64,000 nt of DNA from Arthrobacter citreus (GTDB taxonomy: Bacteria; Bacillota; Bacilli; Bacillales; Bacillaceae_G): the NCBI GenBank assembly GCA_013200995.1, contig CP053688.1:124001-188000 (forward strand). Direction: 5' to 3'. The position numbers were made by a program, and so were the translations under genes. Of this stretch, positions 34,875 through 43,878 are shown one piece after another (positions within the stretch are counted from its first letter, which is position 1; the number at the start of each line of letters is the position of its first letter). Below the pieces are notes generated by a model. It was not told the DNA's origin and made no database searches. It saw nothing but the letters and a program-made list of their open reading frames with translations.

Positions 34875-35153
34875 ATGATTATATATAAATATAAAAAACT
34901 AATTGAAGATTTTTTAGCAAGGGAAATTACTGCTGATGAATTTCAGACTCGATATTTAGAAACTTTTAAAGAGACTGATGATAAAATGAATATATATTTA
35001 TTTGAAATATTAAATGGTGTATTTGAATCAGCAGATTGTTATTGGCATGAGTGTCAACCAGGTGCAGAAACGAATTTTGAGATTTCAGAAGAACAATTAA
35101 GAAAAGAAGTAGCAAAAGCATTAGTAAAATTGAATAAGTTAGATATAAAGTAA
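34875..35153 (+). CDS. Colicin-immunity-domain protein
   Basis: The 92-residue acidic helical protein matches the colicin D-type immunity fold family (bacterial self-protective colicin-like immunity). It starts YKKLIEDFLAREITADEFQT and has FEILNGVFESADCY and the ending ISEEQLRKEVAKALVKL. Such proteins neutralise tRNase toxins, but none is visible in the window. It is probably co-transcribed with the upstream Cys-rich gene. Orphan immunity genes like this are common in Bacillales and may protect against toxins of competitors. Confidence 0.8.
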   Translation: MIIYKYKKLIEDFLAREITADEFQTRYLETFKETDDKMNIYLFEILNGVFESADCYWHECQPGAETNFEISEEQLRKEVAKALVKLNKLDIK

Positions 35154-35177
35154 TTTCCTTGTTCAACTGACACGGTG

Positions 35178-35222
35178 CTTTAGTCGAAAATCATGAGCTG
35201 TTAATGTGCGACTTTTTTTATT
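35178..35222 (+). terminator. Possible terminator after the immunity gene
   Basis: AGTCG pairs with CGACT around a long, partly self-complementary loop, followed by T7. The stem is short. Confidence 0.45.
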
Positions 35223-35312
35223 AAATAAAATGGCAGTATAGTCTATCAGGAAAAATAAAATATGTTACTATAATTAAAGCTCTTATTTAAAAGTTCAAGA
35301 GAGGTTGATTTA

Positions 35313-35399
35313 GTGAAAAAAGCTTTTTATTTAATTTATTTATTACCGATTCCATTTTTTACAACATGGTTTGACATGAATAAATTACTGAAAAAATAA
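35313..35399 (+). CDS. Putative 28-residue membrane peptide
   Basis: A GTG codon preceded by AGAGAGG at 8-9 bases opens a 28-codon frame: VKKAFYLIYLLPIPFFTTWF followed by DMNKLLKK. This is a positively charged start, one hydrophobic helix and a charged end, the layout of small membrane peptides. A terminator follows 40 bases later, so a short independent transcript is plausible. No family is recognised. Confidence 0.4.
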   Translation: MKKAFYLIYLLPIPFFTTWFDMNKLLKK

Positions 35400-35437
35400 T
35401 TCAACTAACAAAGTGCATCAGATGTATAAGATTCCCC

Positions 35438-35466
35438 AAGGTTGTCTAATTAGACAATCTTTTTTA
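35438..35466 (+). terminator. Terminator after the putative small peptide
   Basis: AAGGTTGTCTAA and TTAGACAATCTT form a tight stem (one G-T) followed by T5. Confidence 0.75.
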
Positions 35467-35504
35467 GTTTAAAAATCAACATATAAATTTCATAGAACCA
35501 GTAA

Positions 35505-35542
35505 ACAAAAAAACACCCTTACCCCAAAATGAAGTAAGAGTG
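35505..35542 (-). terminator. Terminator of the lacI-type gene
   Basis: On the minus strand CACTCTTAC pairs with GTAAGGGTG around an 11-base loop, followed by T7. It lies 46 bases beyond the stop of the regulator gene. Confidence 0.8.
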
Positions 35543-35587
35543 ACAAAACATAGTCCCTTTAAATATTTAATTTTCTTCTCTATTAAC

Positions 35588-36610
35588 TCAAATCTTTCCT
35601 AATTCCCCAGTAGATTCCCTAATGATCAATCTAGTAGGCAATAAAATTTCATGTATTGGTTCATCTTTGTTTTCGATTCTCCAACATAGCTGTTCAACTG
35701 CTTTTTTGCCGAAGAAGTTTAAGTCGATATCCATCGTTGTCATTTTTGGTGATGCAATTTGAGACAGTTGTCCGTTGTCAAAACTACAAATCGATACGTC
35801 ATCTGGTACATTGAATCCTCTTTGCTGCAATTCTGATTGAATGAGAAATCCAAGTCCATCATTTACACAAAAATAGGCTGTCGGTTGAGTTGTTAACTGA
35901 TCTAGTAATCCTTTAATGTGAGATTGTTCTTCTTTAGCATGATTTAAAAGGAATGCTTCGTTTTGTTTAATTCCATATCGTTTTAATGCTAAAAAGTAGC
36001 CTTCTAATCTTTCTTGGTAGCTTGGTGAAATATCGACATCACCAACGAAGCTAATTTCTGTATGTCCCAATTTAATTAAATGCTCAACAGCTGTAAATGC
36101 CGCGAAGCGATTATTCGTTAAAATTGAATCAGCATGAAGGAATGGTTCATGGTGATCAATTAATACGGTTGGAATGCCAGAGCTAATAACTTTTGCAGTA
36201 TAGTCTGTACTAATATGAGATAAAATTAACAATCCATCAATTTCTTGATTTGTTAATAAATTAGGCATAATTAAATTTTCAACCGAATGCTGATCAATTG
36301 ATTCAATTAAAAAATTCATATCTCTAGCTTTTAATTCTTTTTGGATACTTAAGTAGATTTCACCAAAAAATCCAGTTAAAGAAAACGCAAGCTCTGAAGC
36401 GATTAATCCGATTGTTTTGACTGTTTTTTCTTCAATTGGTTTTTGCGTACGATTATTAGAATAAGAATAACCTAATTCATCTGCAGTATCTTGTATAAGC
36501 TTTCTTGTCTCTTCGCTAACACCAGCTTTTCCAGATAATGCCTGCGAGACGGAGTTTTTTGAGATGTTCAAACGCTTAGCAATGTCTTGCATTGTAACTT
36601 TCTTTTCCAT
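35588..36610 (-). CDS. LacI-family repressor of the sugar operon
   Basis: The 340-residue regulator starts with a LacI helix-turn-helix, VTMQDIAKRLNISKNSVSQA (about residues 5-24), and the hinge KLIQDTADELGYSYSNNR. A periplasmic-binding-protein-like effector domain follows (KTIGLIASELAF, IDGLLILSHIS, GHTEISFVGD). It is divergent from the oligosaccharide operon. Perfect TTGTAACGTTACAA and related palindromes lie between them, including one inside its own predicted promoter, so it most likely represses both itself and the operon. The inducer is probably an oligosaccharide containing mannose or glucose. Confidence 0.93.
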   Translation of the reverse strand: MEKKVTMQDIAKRLNISKNSVSQALSGKAGVSEETRKLIQDTADELGYSYSNNRTQKPIEEKTVKTIGLIASELAFSLTGFFGEIYLSIQKELKARDMNFLIESIDQHSVENLIMPNLLTNQEIDGLLILSHISTDYTAKVISSGIPTVLIDHHEPFLHADSILTNNRFAAFTAVEHLIKLGHTEISFVGDVDISPSYQERLEGYFLALKRYGIKQNEAFLLNHAKEEQSHIKGLLDQLTTQPTAYFCVNDGLGFLIQSELQQRGFNVPDDVSICSFDNGQLSQIASPKMTTMDIDLNFFGKKAVEQLCWRIENKDEPIHEILLPTRLIIRESTGELGKI

Positions 36611-36668
36611 TAATAAATTTCTCCTCTAATCAATCTATCTAAATTATTATTCTAAAATGTCTATTGTA

Positions 36669-36697
36669 ATTATATTGTAACGTTACAAAAAAAGTAA
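36669..36697 (-). promoter_or_regulatory. Promoter of the lacI-type gene, with embedded operator
   Basis: Minus strand: TTACTT (36692-36697) and TATAAT (36669-36674) are separated by exactly 17 bases. The spacer contains the palindrome at 36675-36688. Binding there would block the regulator's own promoter. Confidence 0.65.
36675..36688. promoter_or_regulatory. LacI-type operator O1
   Basis: TTGTAACGTTACAA is a perfect 14-bp palindrome with the central CG typical of LacI-family operators. Confidence 0.8.
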
Positions 36698-36766
36698 TGC
36701 AACTATTTGTAATGTTGTTTGTTAAATTAATTAAAGTATAAAAGTATTAAATTATTTAAAAATCAC

Positions 36767-36795
36767 TTGACTAAAATTATTTTAGGTGGAATAAT
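36767..36795 (+). promoter_or_regulatory. Sigma-A promoter of the oligosaccharide operon
   Basis: TTGACT (36767) and AATAAT (36790) are separated by 17 bases. Operator O2 begins about 18 bases downstream of the -10, a classic repressor position. The predicted leader is about 265 bases long. Confidence 0.65.
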
Positions 36796-36812
36796 CAGTT
36801 TATAAGTTGAAT

Positions 36813-36825
36813 AATAACGTTACAA
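36813..36825. promoter_or_regulatory. LacI-type operator O2
   Basis: AATAACGTTACAA shares the TAACGTTACAA core of O1. Further partial copies (TTGTAATGTTA at 36844 and near 36708) suggest additional weak sites. Confidence 0.65.
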
Positions 36826-36954
36826 ATTATCGTTTTGTTAGTTTTGTAATGTTAAGTAATGTGTTTTTGGAGATTTGAAGATTAAATAAAGGAAGGGCAC
36901 AAATAACTATTTATATTTATGACCTAACAACTATTATACCTTTTTTTGAGTATT

Positions 36955-36968
36955 TGTTAGCGCTTTCA
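36955..36968 (+). promoter_or_regulatory. cre site (CcpA catabolite repression)
   Basis: TGTTAGCGCTTTCA differs from the cre consensus TGWAANCGNTNWCA at one position. It lies inside the transcribed leader about 100 bases before the first gene, where CcpA would act as a roadblock. Confidence 0.7.
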
Positions 36969-37065
36969 GATTGAAGTAAATACATAAATGGAAATAGAAA
37001 TAGTCAACGTGTTTTTCTTTTGAAAAGAAATTTGATTTTATCTTAATCATTGGAGGAAATACCAG

Positions 37066-38388
37066 ATGAAAATGAAAAAAGTATCATCAGTCTTGTTAGC
37101 TGCTTCTTTATCTGTTGCTGGTTTATCTGCTTGTTCCACAGGTAATAAGGAAGTAAAAGGTGGAGCGAAAAATGGCGTGACGACAATTGAGTTTTGGGCT
37201 GCACCAAATCCAACTCAACAAGTTTATTGGAAAGACGTAGCTGAACAGTTTACAAAAGAAAATCCAAACATAAAAGTAAATGTAAGTCCGATGAAAGAAA
37301 GTCCTACATCTGAAGCTAGTATTCAGTCCGCGATTGCAGGTGGAAGCGCTCCGACAATGTCTGAAAACATAAACCGTGGATTTGCAGCCCAGTTAGCTGA
37401 TAGCAAGGCACTAGTTCCTTTAGATGAATTAGATGGTTTCGACAAAGTAAAAGAAAACCGTAACATGGAAAATACGATGAAGGGTTGGCAGTTTGCTGAC
37501 AACCACCAATACGTTCTACCAATCTACTCAAACGCTATGCTATTTGGTTGGAGATTAGATATTTTAAAGAAATTAGGATTTAATGAACCACCAAAAACTT
37601 ATAGTGAAATGTTAGCGGTTGCTAAAAAATTAAAAGAGAAATATCCAGATAAATATGTTTGGGCAAAAGCAGACCTTGCAGACCCAACAGCATGGAAAAG
37701 ATGGTTCGACTTCTTCATGTTATACGATGCAGCATCAGAAGGTAACAAATTCGTAGAAGGTACTAAATTTACAGGTGATAAGAAAGCTGGAGAGCAAGTA
37801 TTCGATTTCGTGAACGACCTACGAAAATCTAATGCATTACTAACAAGACAAGCTAAAGATCCATTTGAAACAGGATTAGGCATCTTTACTGATATCGGTC
37901 CTTGGACAATTTCTTATTGGGCAGATAAATTCCCAAACATGAAGTTTAATGAGACATATGCATTATCTACACCACCAGTTCCAGATGGTATGTCTACTGA
38001 AAATGTTAAAACATTCGCCGATACAAAAGGCATAGTTATTTATGCTTCTGCTACTAAAGAACAACAAAAAGCAGCGATGAAATTTATCAATTGGGTGTAT
38101 TCAAATCCTGAAAATGATTTGAAATGGCTTGAGAAAACGAACTTACCACCAGCACGAGATGATTTAGCAACAAATGATACATTTAAGGCGTTCTTTGATA
38201 AAAATCCAGCATTACAACCATATGCAGCAGCCGTTCCTAATGCGATTCCACCAATGGATAACGCAAAGTATAACGATATTCAAACTTATATTGGCCAATA
38301 TGCATTCAATCCTGTAGTAAAAGGTGAAAAAAATTCTAAAACTGCATGGAAAGATATGAAAGAGGCAATTGAGGGGGCTCTTAAGTAA
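37066..38388 (+). CDS. Sugar ABC transporter substrate-binding lipoprotein
   Basis: This is an extracellular solute-binding protein of family 1 (maltose/oligosaccharide type), the first gene of the operon. The signal peptide ends in lipobox LSAC (Cys about residue 23). The mature protein has TIEFWAAPNPTQQVYWKDVA, AIAGGSAPTMSENINRGFAA, VLPIYSNAMLFGWRLDILKK and a C-terminal GALK. Its 440 residues fit the family. Together with the two permeases it makes a CUT1 importer; the ATPase is not encoded here, so it probably shares a general MsmX-type ATPase, as Bacillus CUT1 importers do. Confidence 0.93.
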   Translation: MKMKKVSSVLLAASLSVAGLSACSTGNKEVKGGAKNGVTTIEFWAAPNPTQQVYWKDVAEQFTKENPNIKVNVSPMKESPTSEASIQSAIAGGSAPTMSENINRGFAAQLADSKALVPLDELDGFDKVKENRNMENTMKGWQFADNHQYVLPIYSNAMLFGWRLDILKKLGFNEPPKTYSEMLAVAKKLKEKYPDKYVWAKADLADPTAWKRWFDFFMLYDAASEGNKFVEGTKFTGDKKAGEQVFDFVNDLRKSNALLTRQAKDPFETGLGIFTDIGPWTISYWADKFPNMKFNETYALSTPPVPDGMSTENVKTFADTKGIVIYASATKEQQKAAMKFINWVYSNPENDLKWLEKTNLPPARDDLATNDTFKAFFDKNPALQPYAAAVPNAIPPMDNAKYNDIQTYIGQYAFNPVVKGEKNSKTAWKDMKEAIEGALK

Positions 38389-39266
38389 TGAGCGCTAAAC
38401 AAGGAAGGTTGGGCTGGCTATTTGCCAGTCCTTATCTTATTTATGCAGTTGTTTTCTTCTTAATTCCATTAGTATGGTCATTGTTTCTGTCATTTACTGA
38501 TTGGAATTTAATTGCTCCAACATTTAGTTTTGTTGGAATTGAAAATTATACAGAAGCGTTTAAAAGCCCAGGCGTACAAAGTGCATTTTTCGTCGCATTC
38601 AAATTTATGGCGCTATTTGTACCAATGGTTGTAGCATCTTCAATCATTGTAGCTTTAATCGTTCAAGGTTTACCAAAGTTTAAAGGTTTATTTTTAATCG
38701 GATTTTTTCTACCGTACTTAGCTTCTGGTGTAGTTTCTTCATTAATTGTTAAAGGGCTATTATCATACAACAGTCCGATTAACGAGTTTTTAAGAAATTC
38801 ACTTGGTTTAGATATTAACTGGCTAGGATCACCATTTGGTGCACTATTCACAGTAGCGGTTATTATTGCCTGGAAATTTACTGGTTACTATGCATTAATC
38901 TTAACTTCCGGTTTTGATAGCATAGATAAAGAAGTTTATGAAGCAGCTTTAATTGATGGAGTAACGCCAATGCAACGCTTTTGGAAAATTACATTCCCTC
39001 TATTATATCCTGCATTATTTACAGTATTAATTTTAGCAATTGGTGTAACTTTTGGTATTTTCACAGAGGTTTACCAGTTAACAGGTGGGGGACCGAATTT
39101 CGCAACAAATACATGGCAAATGGAGATCTTTACTAGAGCATTCTCGAATCTTCAAGCTGGTTATGCATCTGCAATTGCGATTATCGCTTCAATTGTTACA
39201 TTTATATCAATCTTTATTATTCGAAAACTTTTAGAAATGTGGGGAAGACGAAATGGTTGGAACTAA
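38388..39266 (+). CDS. Sugar ABC transporter permease, MalF/UgpA type
   Basis: This is the first permease of the CUT1 importer: 292 residues, six transmembrane helices. It begins with the typical LFASPYLIYAVVFFLIPLVW and has LSFTDWNLIAP. The EAA loop is EAALIDGVTPMQRFWKITFPLL (shown as EAALIDGV and FWKITFPLL), and TGGGPNFATNTW lies before the last helices. Its ATG overlaps the stop of the binding-protein gene, and its end overlaps the next permease by 14 bases, so translation is coupled. Confidence 0.93.
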   Translation: MSAKQGRLGWLFASPYLIYAVVFFLIPLVWSLFLSFTDWNLIAPTFSFVGIENYTEAFKSPGVQSAFFVAFKFMALFVPMVVASSIIVALIVQGLPKFKGLFLIGFFLPYLASGVVSSLIVKGLLSYNSPINEFLRNSLGLDINWLGSPFGALFTVAVIIAWKFTGYYALILTSGFDSIDKEVYEAALIDGVTPMQRFWKITFPLLYPALFTVLILAIGVTFGIFTEVYQLTGGGPNFATNTWQMEIFTRAFSNLQAGYASAIAIIASIVTFISIFIIRKLLEMWGRRNGWN

Positions 39267-40083
39267 GAAAAAAGGATTATGGTTTCGTTACCTAATTGCC
39301 TCGATTCTCTTACTAGTTATGGTTTTTCCATATATTTATATGGTTTTAAATTCATTTGCTGATTGGAGCCAAGTAGACCGAAAGCTAATTCCAACAGGCT
39401 TTACTTTGAAATCTTATAGCTGGCTATTAGGTGGTGGCGAATCAGCAATACCAAGACCTTGGATCAATGCATTTTTTAATAGTTTCTTTGTTTCTGCTGC
39501 ATCTACATTATTAATGATGGTTACAGCGGTGATGGTAGCATATGCACTTGCTAAAATTCCTTTTAAAGGAAGGAACTTTATCAATAACTTTATTTTATTT
39601 CAAATGTTTTTCCCGGCGATTATTTTATTAATCCCTACATTCCTTGTCATCCAAAAAATAGGTATGTATGACTCATACTGGGGTATGATTTTACCAAAAG
39701 CAATGAGCTTATGGGCAGTCTTTATGTACACAAACTTTTTTAAGGCAATTCCCGAAACGTTTATTGAGGCAGCAAAGCTAGATGGGGCAAGTGAATGGCA
39801 AATCATGTTTAAAATTGTTTTACCGATGTCAAAATCAATTACAACTGTTATTTTCCTATTCTTATTTATGGAAAGATGGACAGAGCTTTTATGGGATATG
39901 TTAGTTGCGAAGAGTGACAATATGCTAACGCTAAACGTTTTATTATCACAAATGTTTGGTCCTTATGGAGGTTACCCAGGACCGATGTATGCAGCAGCGG
40001 TATTACTAACATTGCCAATCATTATTATCTTCTTATTATTTGCTAAAAAGTTTAAAGAAGGTATGCAATTTACGCTTAAGTAA
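39253..40083 (+). CDS. Sugar ABC transporter permease, MalG type
   Basis: This is the second permease of the CUT1 importer: 276 residues, six helices. MVFPYIYMVLNSFADWSQVD lies near the start. The EAA loop is EAAKLDGASEWQIMFKIVLP. The ending IIFLLFAKKFKEGMQFTLK is the standard MalG-type C-terminus. It overlaps the preceding permease gene by 14 bases and precedes the GH13 gene by 24 bases. Confidence 0.93.
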   Translation: MVGTKKKGLWFRYLIASILLLVMVFPYIYMVLNSFADWSQVDRKLIPTGFTLKSYSWLLGGGESAIPRPWINAFFNSFFVSAASTLLMMVTAVMVAYALAKIPFKGRNFINNFILFQMFFPAIILLIPTFLVIQKIGMYDSYWGMILPKAMSLWAVFMYTNFFKAIPETFIEAAKLDGASEWQIMFKIVLPMSKSITTVIFLFLFMERWTELLWDMLVAKSDNMLTLNVLLSQMFGPYGGYPGPMYAAAVLLTLPIIIIFLLFAKKFKEGMQFTLK

Positions 40084-40107
40084 TTCATTGAATGGGGTTC
40101 TAACGAA

Positions 40108-41718
40108 ATGGCAAATTGGTGGAAGCAAACTACTTTTTATGAAATATATATGCCGAGCTTTAAAGATGGAAATGGAGATGGAATTGGCGACTTTACTGGC
40201 ATCATCTCAAAACTCGACTATTTAAAAGAGTTAGGGATTGGTGGAATATGGCTAACTCCATTTTATCCATCACCTAAGGTTGATAATGGATATGATATTT
40301 CAGATTATTATTCAATTGATCCCGATTATGGAACAATGGAGGATTTCGAATTATTTATCCAAGAATCACACAAACGCGGAATTCGTGTAATTGCTGATTT
40401 AGTTTTAAACCATACATCCACTGAACATCAATGGTTTAAAGTATCAAAGTCCAGTAAAAATCATCCAAAACGAGATTGGTATATTTGGAGAGACGAACCA
40501 ACTAACTGGGAATCATTTTTTGGGGGAACTGCGTGGGAGTTTGATGAATTAACAAACCAATATTATTATCATGCATTTGCTAAAGAACAGGTAGATTTAA
40601 ACTGGGCAAATCCCGAAGTAAGGCAAGCAATGTTTGATGTAATGGACTTTTGGCTTCAAAAAGGTATAGATGGTTTTCGGTTAGACGTCATCAATTTCTT
40701 AAAGGTAAATAATACGTTCAAAGAGAATCCAATTGATATTGAAAAAAATGAGCAAATTCATTTGCATGATAAAGATCAAGAGGGAATCTTGCCGATTATT
40801 TCTGAAATCGCCGAGTTTGTAAATCGCTATGAGGATAAATTTTTAGTTGGTGAGGTAGGTTCAGACGATTTATCAATTTTAAGAGATTACTCAGGGCTTA
40901 ATAAATTAGATGTTGTTTTCAATTTTAATATTGGAAGTATAGCTGAGTTAGACGTAAAAGAGATTTTTCAACAAGTAAATGAAACAGAGCAAATTTATGA
41001 TGAAACGCAAACCCCTACTCTGTTTTTCTCTAGCCATGATATGTCTCGTTTTATTTCAAGATTTGGTGGAGATGAGGATCGAGCAAAATTAGTAGCAACA
41101 TTGATGCTTACAGCTAAAGGTGTCCCATTTATTTATTATGGTGATGAAATAGGTATGAGAGATTGGGTTACCGATGACATCCAAGATATGAAGGATGTTC
41201 AAGGGCTTACAGCATACGAATTAGAAAAGCAATCGAATGCGTCAGAAGAACAAGCTTTAAAAATTGCAAATGAAAAATCGAGGGATAAATCTCGTACACC
41301 GATGCAATGGAACTCAGAAGTCAATGTAGGTTTCTCGAATGTTGAACCATGGATTAATGTCCCAAATCATAATCGTACGATAAATGTAGAAGACCAACTA
41401 CAAGACTCAAATTCAATTCTTTCTTTTTATAAAAGCTTACTGAAATTAAGAAGCCAGCATGCATCATTACAGTTAGGTCAGTATGAATTATTAAAGCATG
41501 AAGAAGAATTATTCTATTATATTCGCTCGTATTCTGATGAAAAAATAATCGTTATTTTAAATTTTTCAGATGAACCAAAATCAATCATGTTTGATGGTTA
41601 TAAAACATTTGAATTACTACTTTCATCTAAGCGGGAAGACTTAGAATTCACAAAGGATATAAGGATTTTACCTAACGAAGCATTCATTTTAAAAGGAGAA
41701 AAAGAGAATGACATTTAA
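40108..41718 (+). CDS. GH13 alpha-glucosidase (oligo-1,6-glucosidase type)
   Basis: This is a cytosolic glycoside hydrolase of family 13 that should release glucose from alpha-linked oligosaccharides. The (beta/alpha)8 signatures are YEIYMPSFKDGNGDGIGDF, GGIWLTPFYPSP, ADLVLNHTS, GFRLDVINFLK (nucleophile Asp, about residue 199), FLVGEVG (acid Glu) and FFSSHDMSR (transition-state Asp). A C-terminal beta domain ends LPNEAFILKGEKEN. Length is 536 residues. Its last codons overlap the DUF1861 gene by 11 bases. An alpha-glucosidase beside a mannoside phosphorylase suggests a mixed substrate or substrate mixture. Confidence 0.93.
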   Translation: MANWWKQTTFYEIYMPSFKDGNGDGIGDFTGIISKLDYLKELGIGGIWLTPFYPSPKVDNGYDISDYYSIDPDYGTMEDFELFIQESHKRGIRVIADLVLNHTSTEHQWFKVSKSSKNHPKRDWYIWRDEPTNWESFFGGTAWEFDELTNQYYYHAFAKEQVDLNWANPEVRQAMFDVMDFWLQKGIDGFRLDVINFLKVNNTFKENPIDIEKNEQIHLHDKDQEGILPIISEIAEFVNRYEDKFLVGEVGSDDLSILRDYSGLNKLDVVFNFNIGSIAELDVKEIFQQVNETEQIYDETQTPTLFFSSHDMSRFISRFGGDEDRAKLVATLMLTAKGVPFIYYGDEIGMRDWVTDDIQDMKDVQGLTAYELEKQSNASEEQALKIANEKSRDKSRTPMQWNSEVNVGFSNVEPWINVPNHNRTINVEDQLQDSNSILSFYKSLLKLRSQHASLQLGQYELLKHEEELFYYIRSYSDEKIIVILNFSDEPKSIMFDGYKTFELLLSSKREDLEFTKDIRILPNEAFILKGEKENDI

Positions 41719-42652
41719 TCAGAAGCAAAATGCTCAAAATTGTGAAGAGTTAATTTTGGATTTCACAACGAAAAAGCAGCCAACTAATCCAGAAAAAATC
41801 GTTTTTACTGGTATTGGTAATCATGATGTTTACAATATTAGTGCTCCTTTTGAAGACGAAGGTGAACTAGTAATAGCAGGGAGAGTTGAATCTCGTGATA
41901 GTGAACATTCATTTGTTTATTTCTTCGTTGAAAAAAATGGTGAATGGATACCTAGAGAAGGGTCTCTTATTCTTGAATTACAAGATCCATTTTTTACGAG
42001 AATCGCTGGTGAATTAGTGCTTGGAGGCGTACAAATCTTTCCACATCCAGTAAACGCTGGGCAATTAGGTTGGAGAACCGTTTTTTATAAAGGTGATTCC
42101 ATTGCAAATTTAGTGGAGTTTGCAAAAGGTCCAGATGGGATGAAAGACTTACGTCTAGTCGAGTTAAAAGATAAAAGGATAGGTGTATTAACTAGACCTC
42201 AAGGTGAAAAAGGTGGTAGAGGAAAAATTGGTTGGACAACAATTCAATCACTATCAGATTTAACTCTTGATGTGATTAATAACGCTCCATTACTTGAAAC
42301 TCAATTTATTGATGAGCAGTGGGGCGGAGCGAATGAGGCCCATCTTTTATCAAATGGAAAGATTGGCGTGTTAGGTCATATTGCTAATTTTGATGGAGAG
42401 GGAAATCGTCATTACTATCCGATGGTATTTTGCCTTGATCCTGAATCAGGTGCATTTTCAAAGATGGAATTAATCGCGACAAGAAGTCACTTTTTACCTG
42501 GTCCATCGAAACGTCCTGACTTAATTGATGTTGTATTCAGCGGTGGATTAGTTCGTCATGCTAATGGCACAGCTACACTTTACGCTGGCATTAGTGATGC
42601 AGATGCTCAAAAAATTACGATAGTAGATCCGTTTTTACAATACGAACAATAA
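41708..42652 (+). CDS. DUF1861 protein (beta-propeller, glycosidase-like)
   Basis: The 314-residue protein fits DUF1861, a family with a predicted five-bladed beta-propeller related to GH43/GH68/GH130-type enzymes. Visible parts are FTGIGNHDVYNISAPFEDEG, VIAGRVESRDSEHS, GWRTVFYKG, GKIGWTTI and GGANEAHLLSNGKIGVLGHI. Acidic residues in GNHDVYN and WGGANEAH could be catalytic or substrate-binding. It is translationally coupled to the GH13 gene (11-base overlap) and followed by GH130 after 35 bases. A role in handling the same oligosaccharide is likely; no reaction is established that I know of. Confidence 0.85.
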   Translation: MTFNQKQNAQNCEELILDFTTKKQPTNPEKIVFTGIGNHDVYNISAPFEDEGELVIAGRVESRDSEHSFVYFFVEKNGEWIPREGSLILELQDPFFTRIAGELVLGGVQIFPHPVNAGQLGWRTVFYKGDSIANLVEFAKGPDGMKDLRLVELKDKRIGVLTRPQGEKGGRGKIGWTTIQSLSDLTLDVINNAPLLETQFIDEQWGGANEAHLLSNGKIGVLGHIANFDGEGNRHYYPMVFCLDPESGAFSKMELIATRSHFLPGPSKRPDLIDVVFSGGLVRHANGTATLYAGISDADAQKITIVDPFLQYEQ

Positions 42653-42687
42653 GTACGAATCATAGACAAACAAAGGAGCTAATAATA

Positions 42688-43746
42688 ATGAATGTATATA
42701 GATATGAGGAAAATCCAGTCGTAACACCTGCAAATGTAAAACCACATCGTCCTGACTTTGAAGTAATCGGTGCATTTAATGCAGGCATTGCAAAATATAA
42801 TGATGAAATTATTATGCTTTTACGTGTCGCAGAACGTCCAATTAGTGAGGATCCAAATATTATCAAATCACCTGTTTTTAATCCAACTACAAATGAACTG
42901 GAAATTTTAGAGTTTAATGTCAATGACCCGAAATATGATTTTTCAGATGTACGTATGATTTGTGAAAGTGGAAATCAAAGCTTTACATATTTAACTTCAC
43001 TATCGTATTTACGAATTGCTCGAAGCAAAGATGGCCATCAGTTTACAATCGATGAAACTCCATTTGTATACCCTTCAAATGAATTAGAAACATTCGGGAT
43101 TGAAGATCCACGAATTACTCAAATTGACGATACATACTATATCTATTTTAGTGCTGTTTCACCTGTAGGTGTTGGTGAGTCAATGGTTTCAACGAAGGAT
43201 TTTGTAACAGTTGAACATCATGGAATGATTTTTGCACCTGAAAATAAAGATGTATTAATCTTCCCAGAAAAAATTAATGGTAAATATTATGCACTTCACC
43301 GTCCTGTACCGAAAAGTGTAGGTGAACCTGAAATCTGGATTGCTGAATCTAATAATCTATTATATTGGGGCAATCATAAACATTTATTAGGTTTAAGAGA
43401 AGGAATGTGGGATAGTGCTCGAATGGGCGGAGGAGCTGTTCCGTTTAAAACAGAAAAAGGTTGGCTGGAGCTATATCATGGTGCAACTGAAGATCACCGT
43501 TATTGCATGGGTGCAGTTTTACTAGATTTAGAGGATCCAACTAAAATTATCGCTCGTTCAAACGAACCGATTCTTCAACCAGAAGCTGACTATGAAGTAG
43601 AAGGATTCTTTGGGAATGTAGTCTTTTCATGTGGGGCACTAGTTGAAGGTGATGTTGTAAAAATGTTCTACGGTGTGGCAGACACTTCAATGGCATGTGC
43701 TGAATTAAGCTTACAAGAAATACTAGATTCACTAACTTATTTATAA
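42688..43746 (+). CDS. GH130 beta-mannoside phosphorylase
   Basis: GH130 enzymes phosphorolyse beta-mannosides to mannose-1-phosphate or hydrolyse them. The 352-residue propeller shows NPVVTPANVKPHRPDFEVIG at the start, AFNAGIAKYNDEIIMLLRVAE, the GIEDPRITQIDDTYYIYFSA motif with the catalytic Asp, LHRPVPKS, WDSARMGGGAVPFKTEKGWLE and YHGAT. The phosphate-binding Arg/His residues of phosphorolytic members appear to be present (ALHRP, YHGATEDHRYCMG), so phosphorylase activity is favoured. Linkage (1,2 or 1,4) cannot be read from sequence. A GGAG site precedes ATG. Confidence 0.9.
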   Translation: MNVYRYEENPVVTPANVKPHRPDFEVIGAFNAGIAKYNDEIIMLLRVAERPISEDPNIIKSPVFNPTTNELEILEFNVNDPKYDFSDVRMICESGNQSFTYLTSLSYLRIARSKDGHQFTIDETPFVYPSNELETFGIEDPRITQIDDTYYIYFSAVSPVGVGESMVSTKDFVTVEHHGMIFAPENKDVLIFPEKINGKYYALHRPVPKSVGEPEIWIAESNNLLYWGNHKHLLGLREGMWDSARMGGGAVPFKTEKGWLELYHGATEDHRYCMGAVLLDLEDPTKIIARSNEPILQPEADYEVEGFFGNVVFSCGALVEGDVVKMFYGVADTSMACAELSLQEILDSLTYL

Positions 43747-43878
43747 TCTAACTCTAATAGGAAGGATGTCATAAAGCTAGGAAATGAATTTACTCCCAAT
43801 CTAACATTTTAGAATGGTGTAAAAGAAATCCATTATGCATCCTTTTTTCTTTATAAAAATTTTAGGAGGAATAAAGAG

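Noticed and set aside
34875..35399. Type II toxin-antitoxin pair
   Set aside because: The immunity-like gene and the small membrane peptide are separated by 160 bases with a possible terminator between; neither matches known toxin or antitoxin families.
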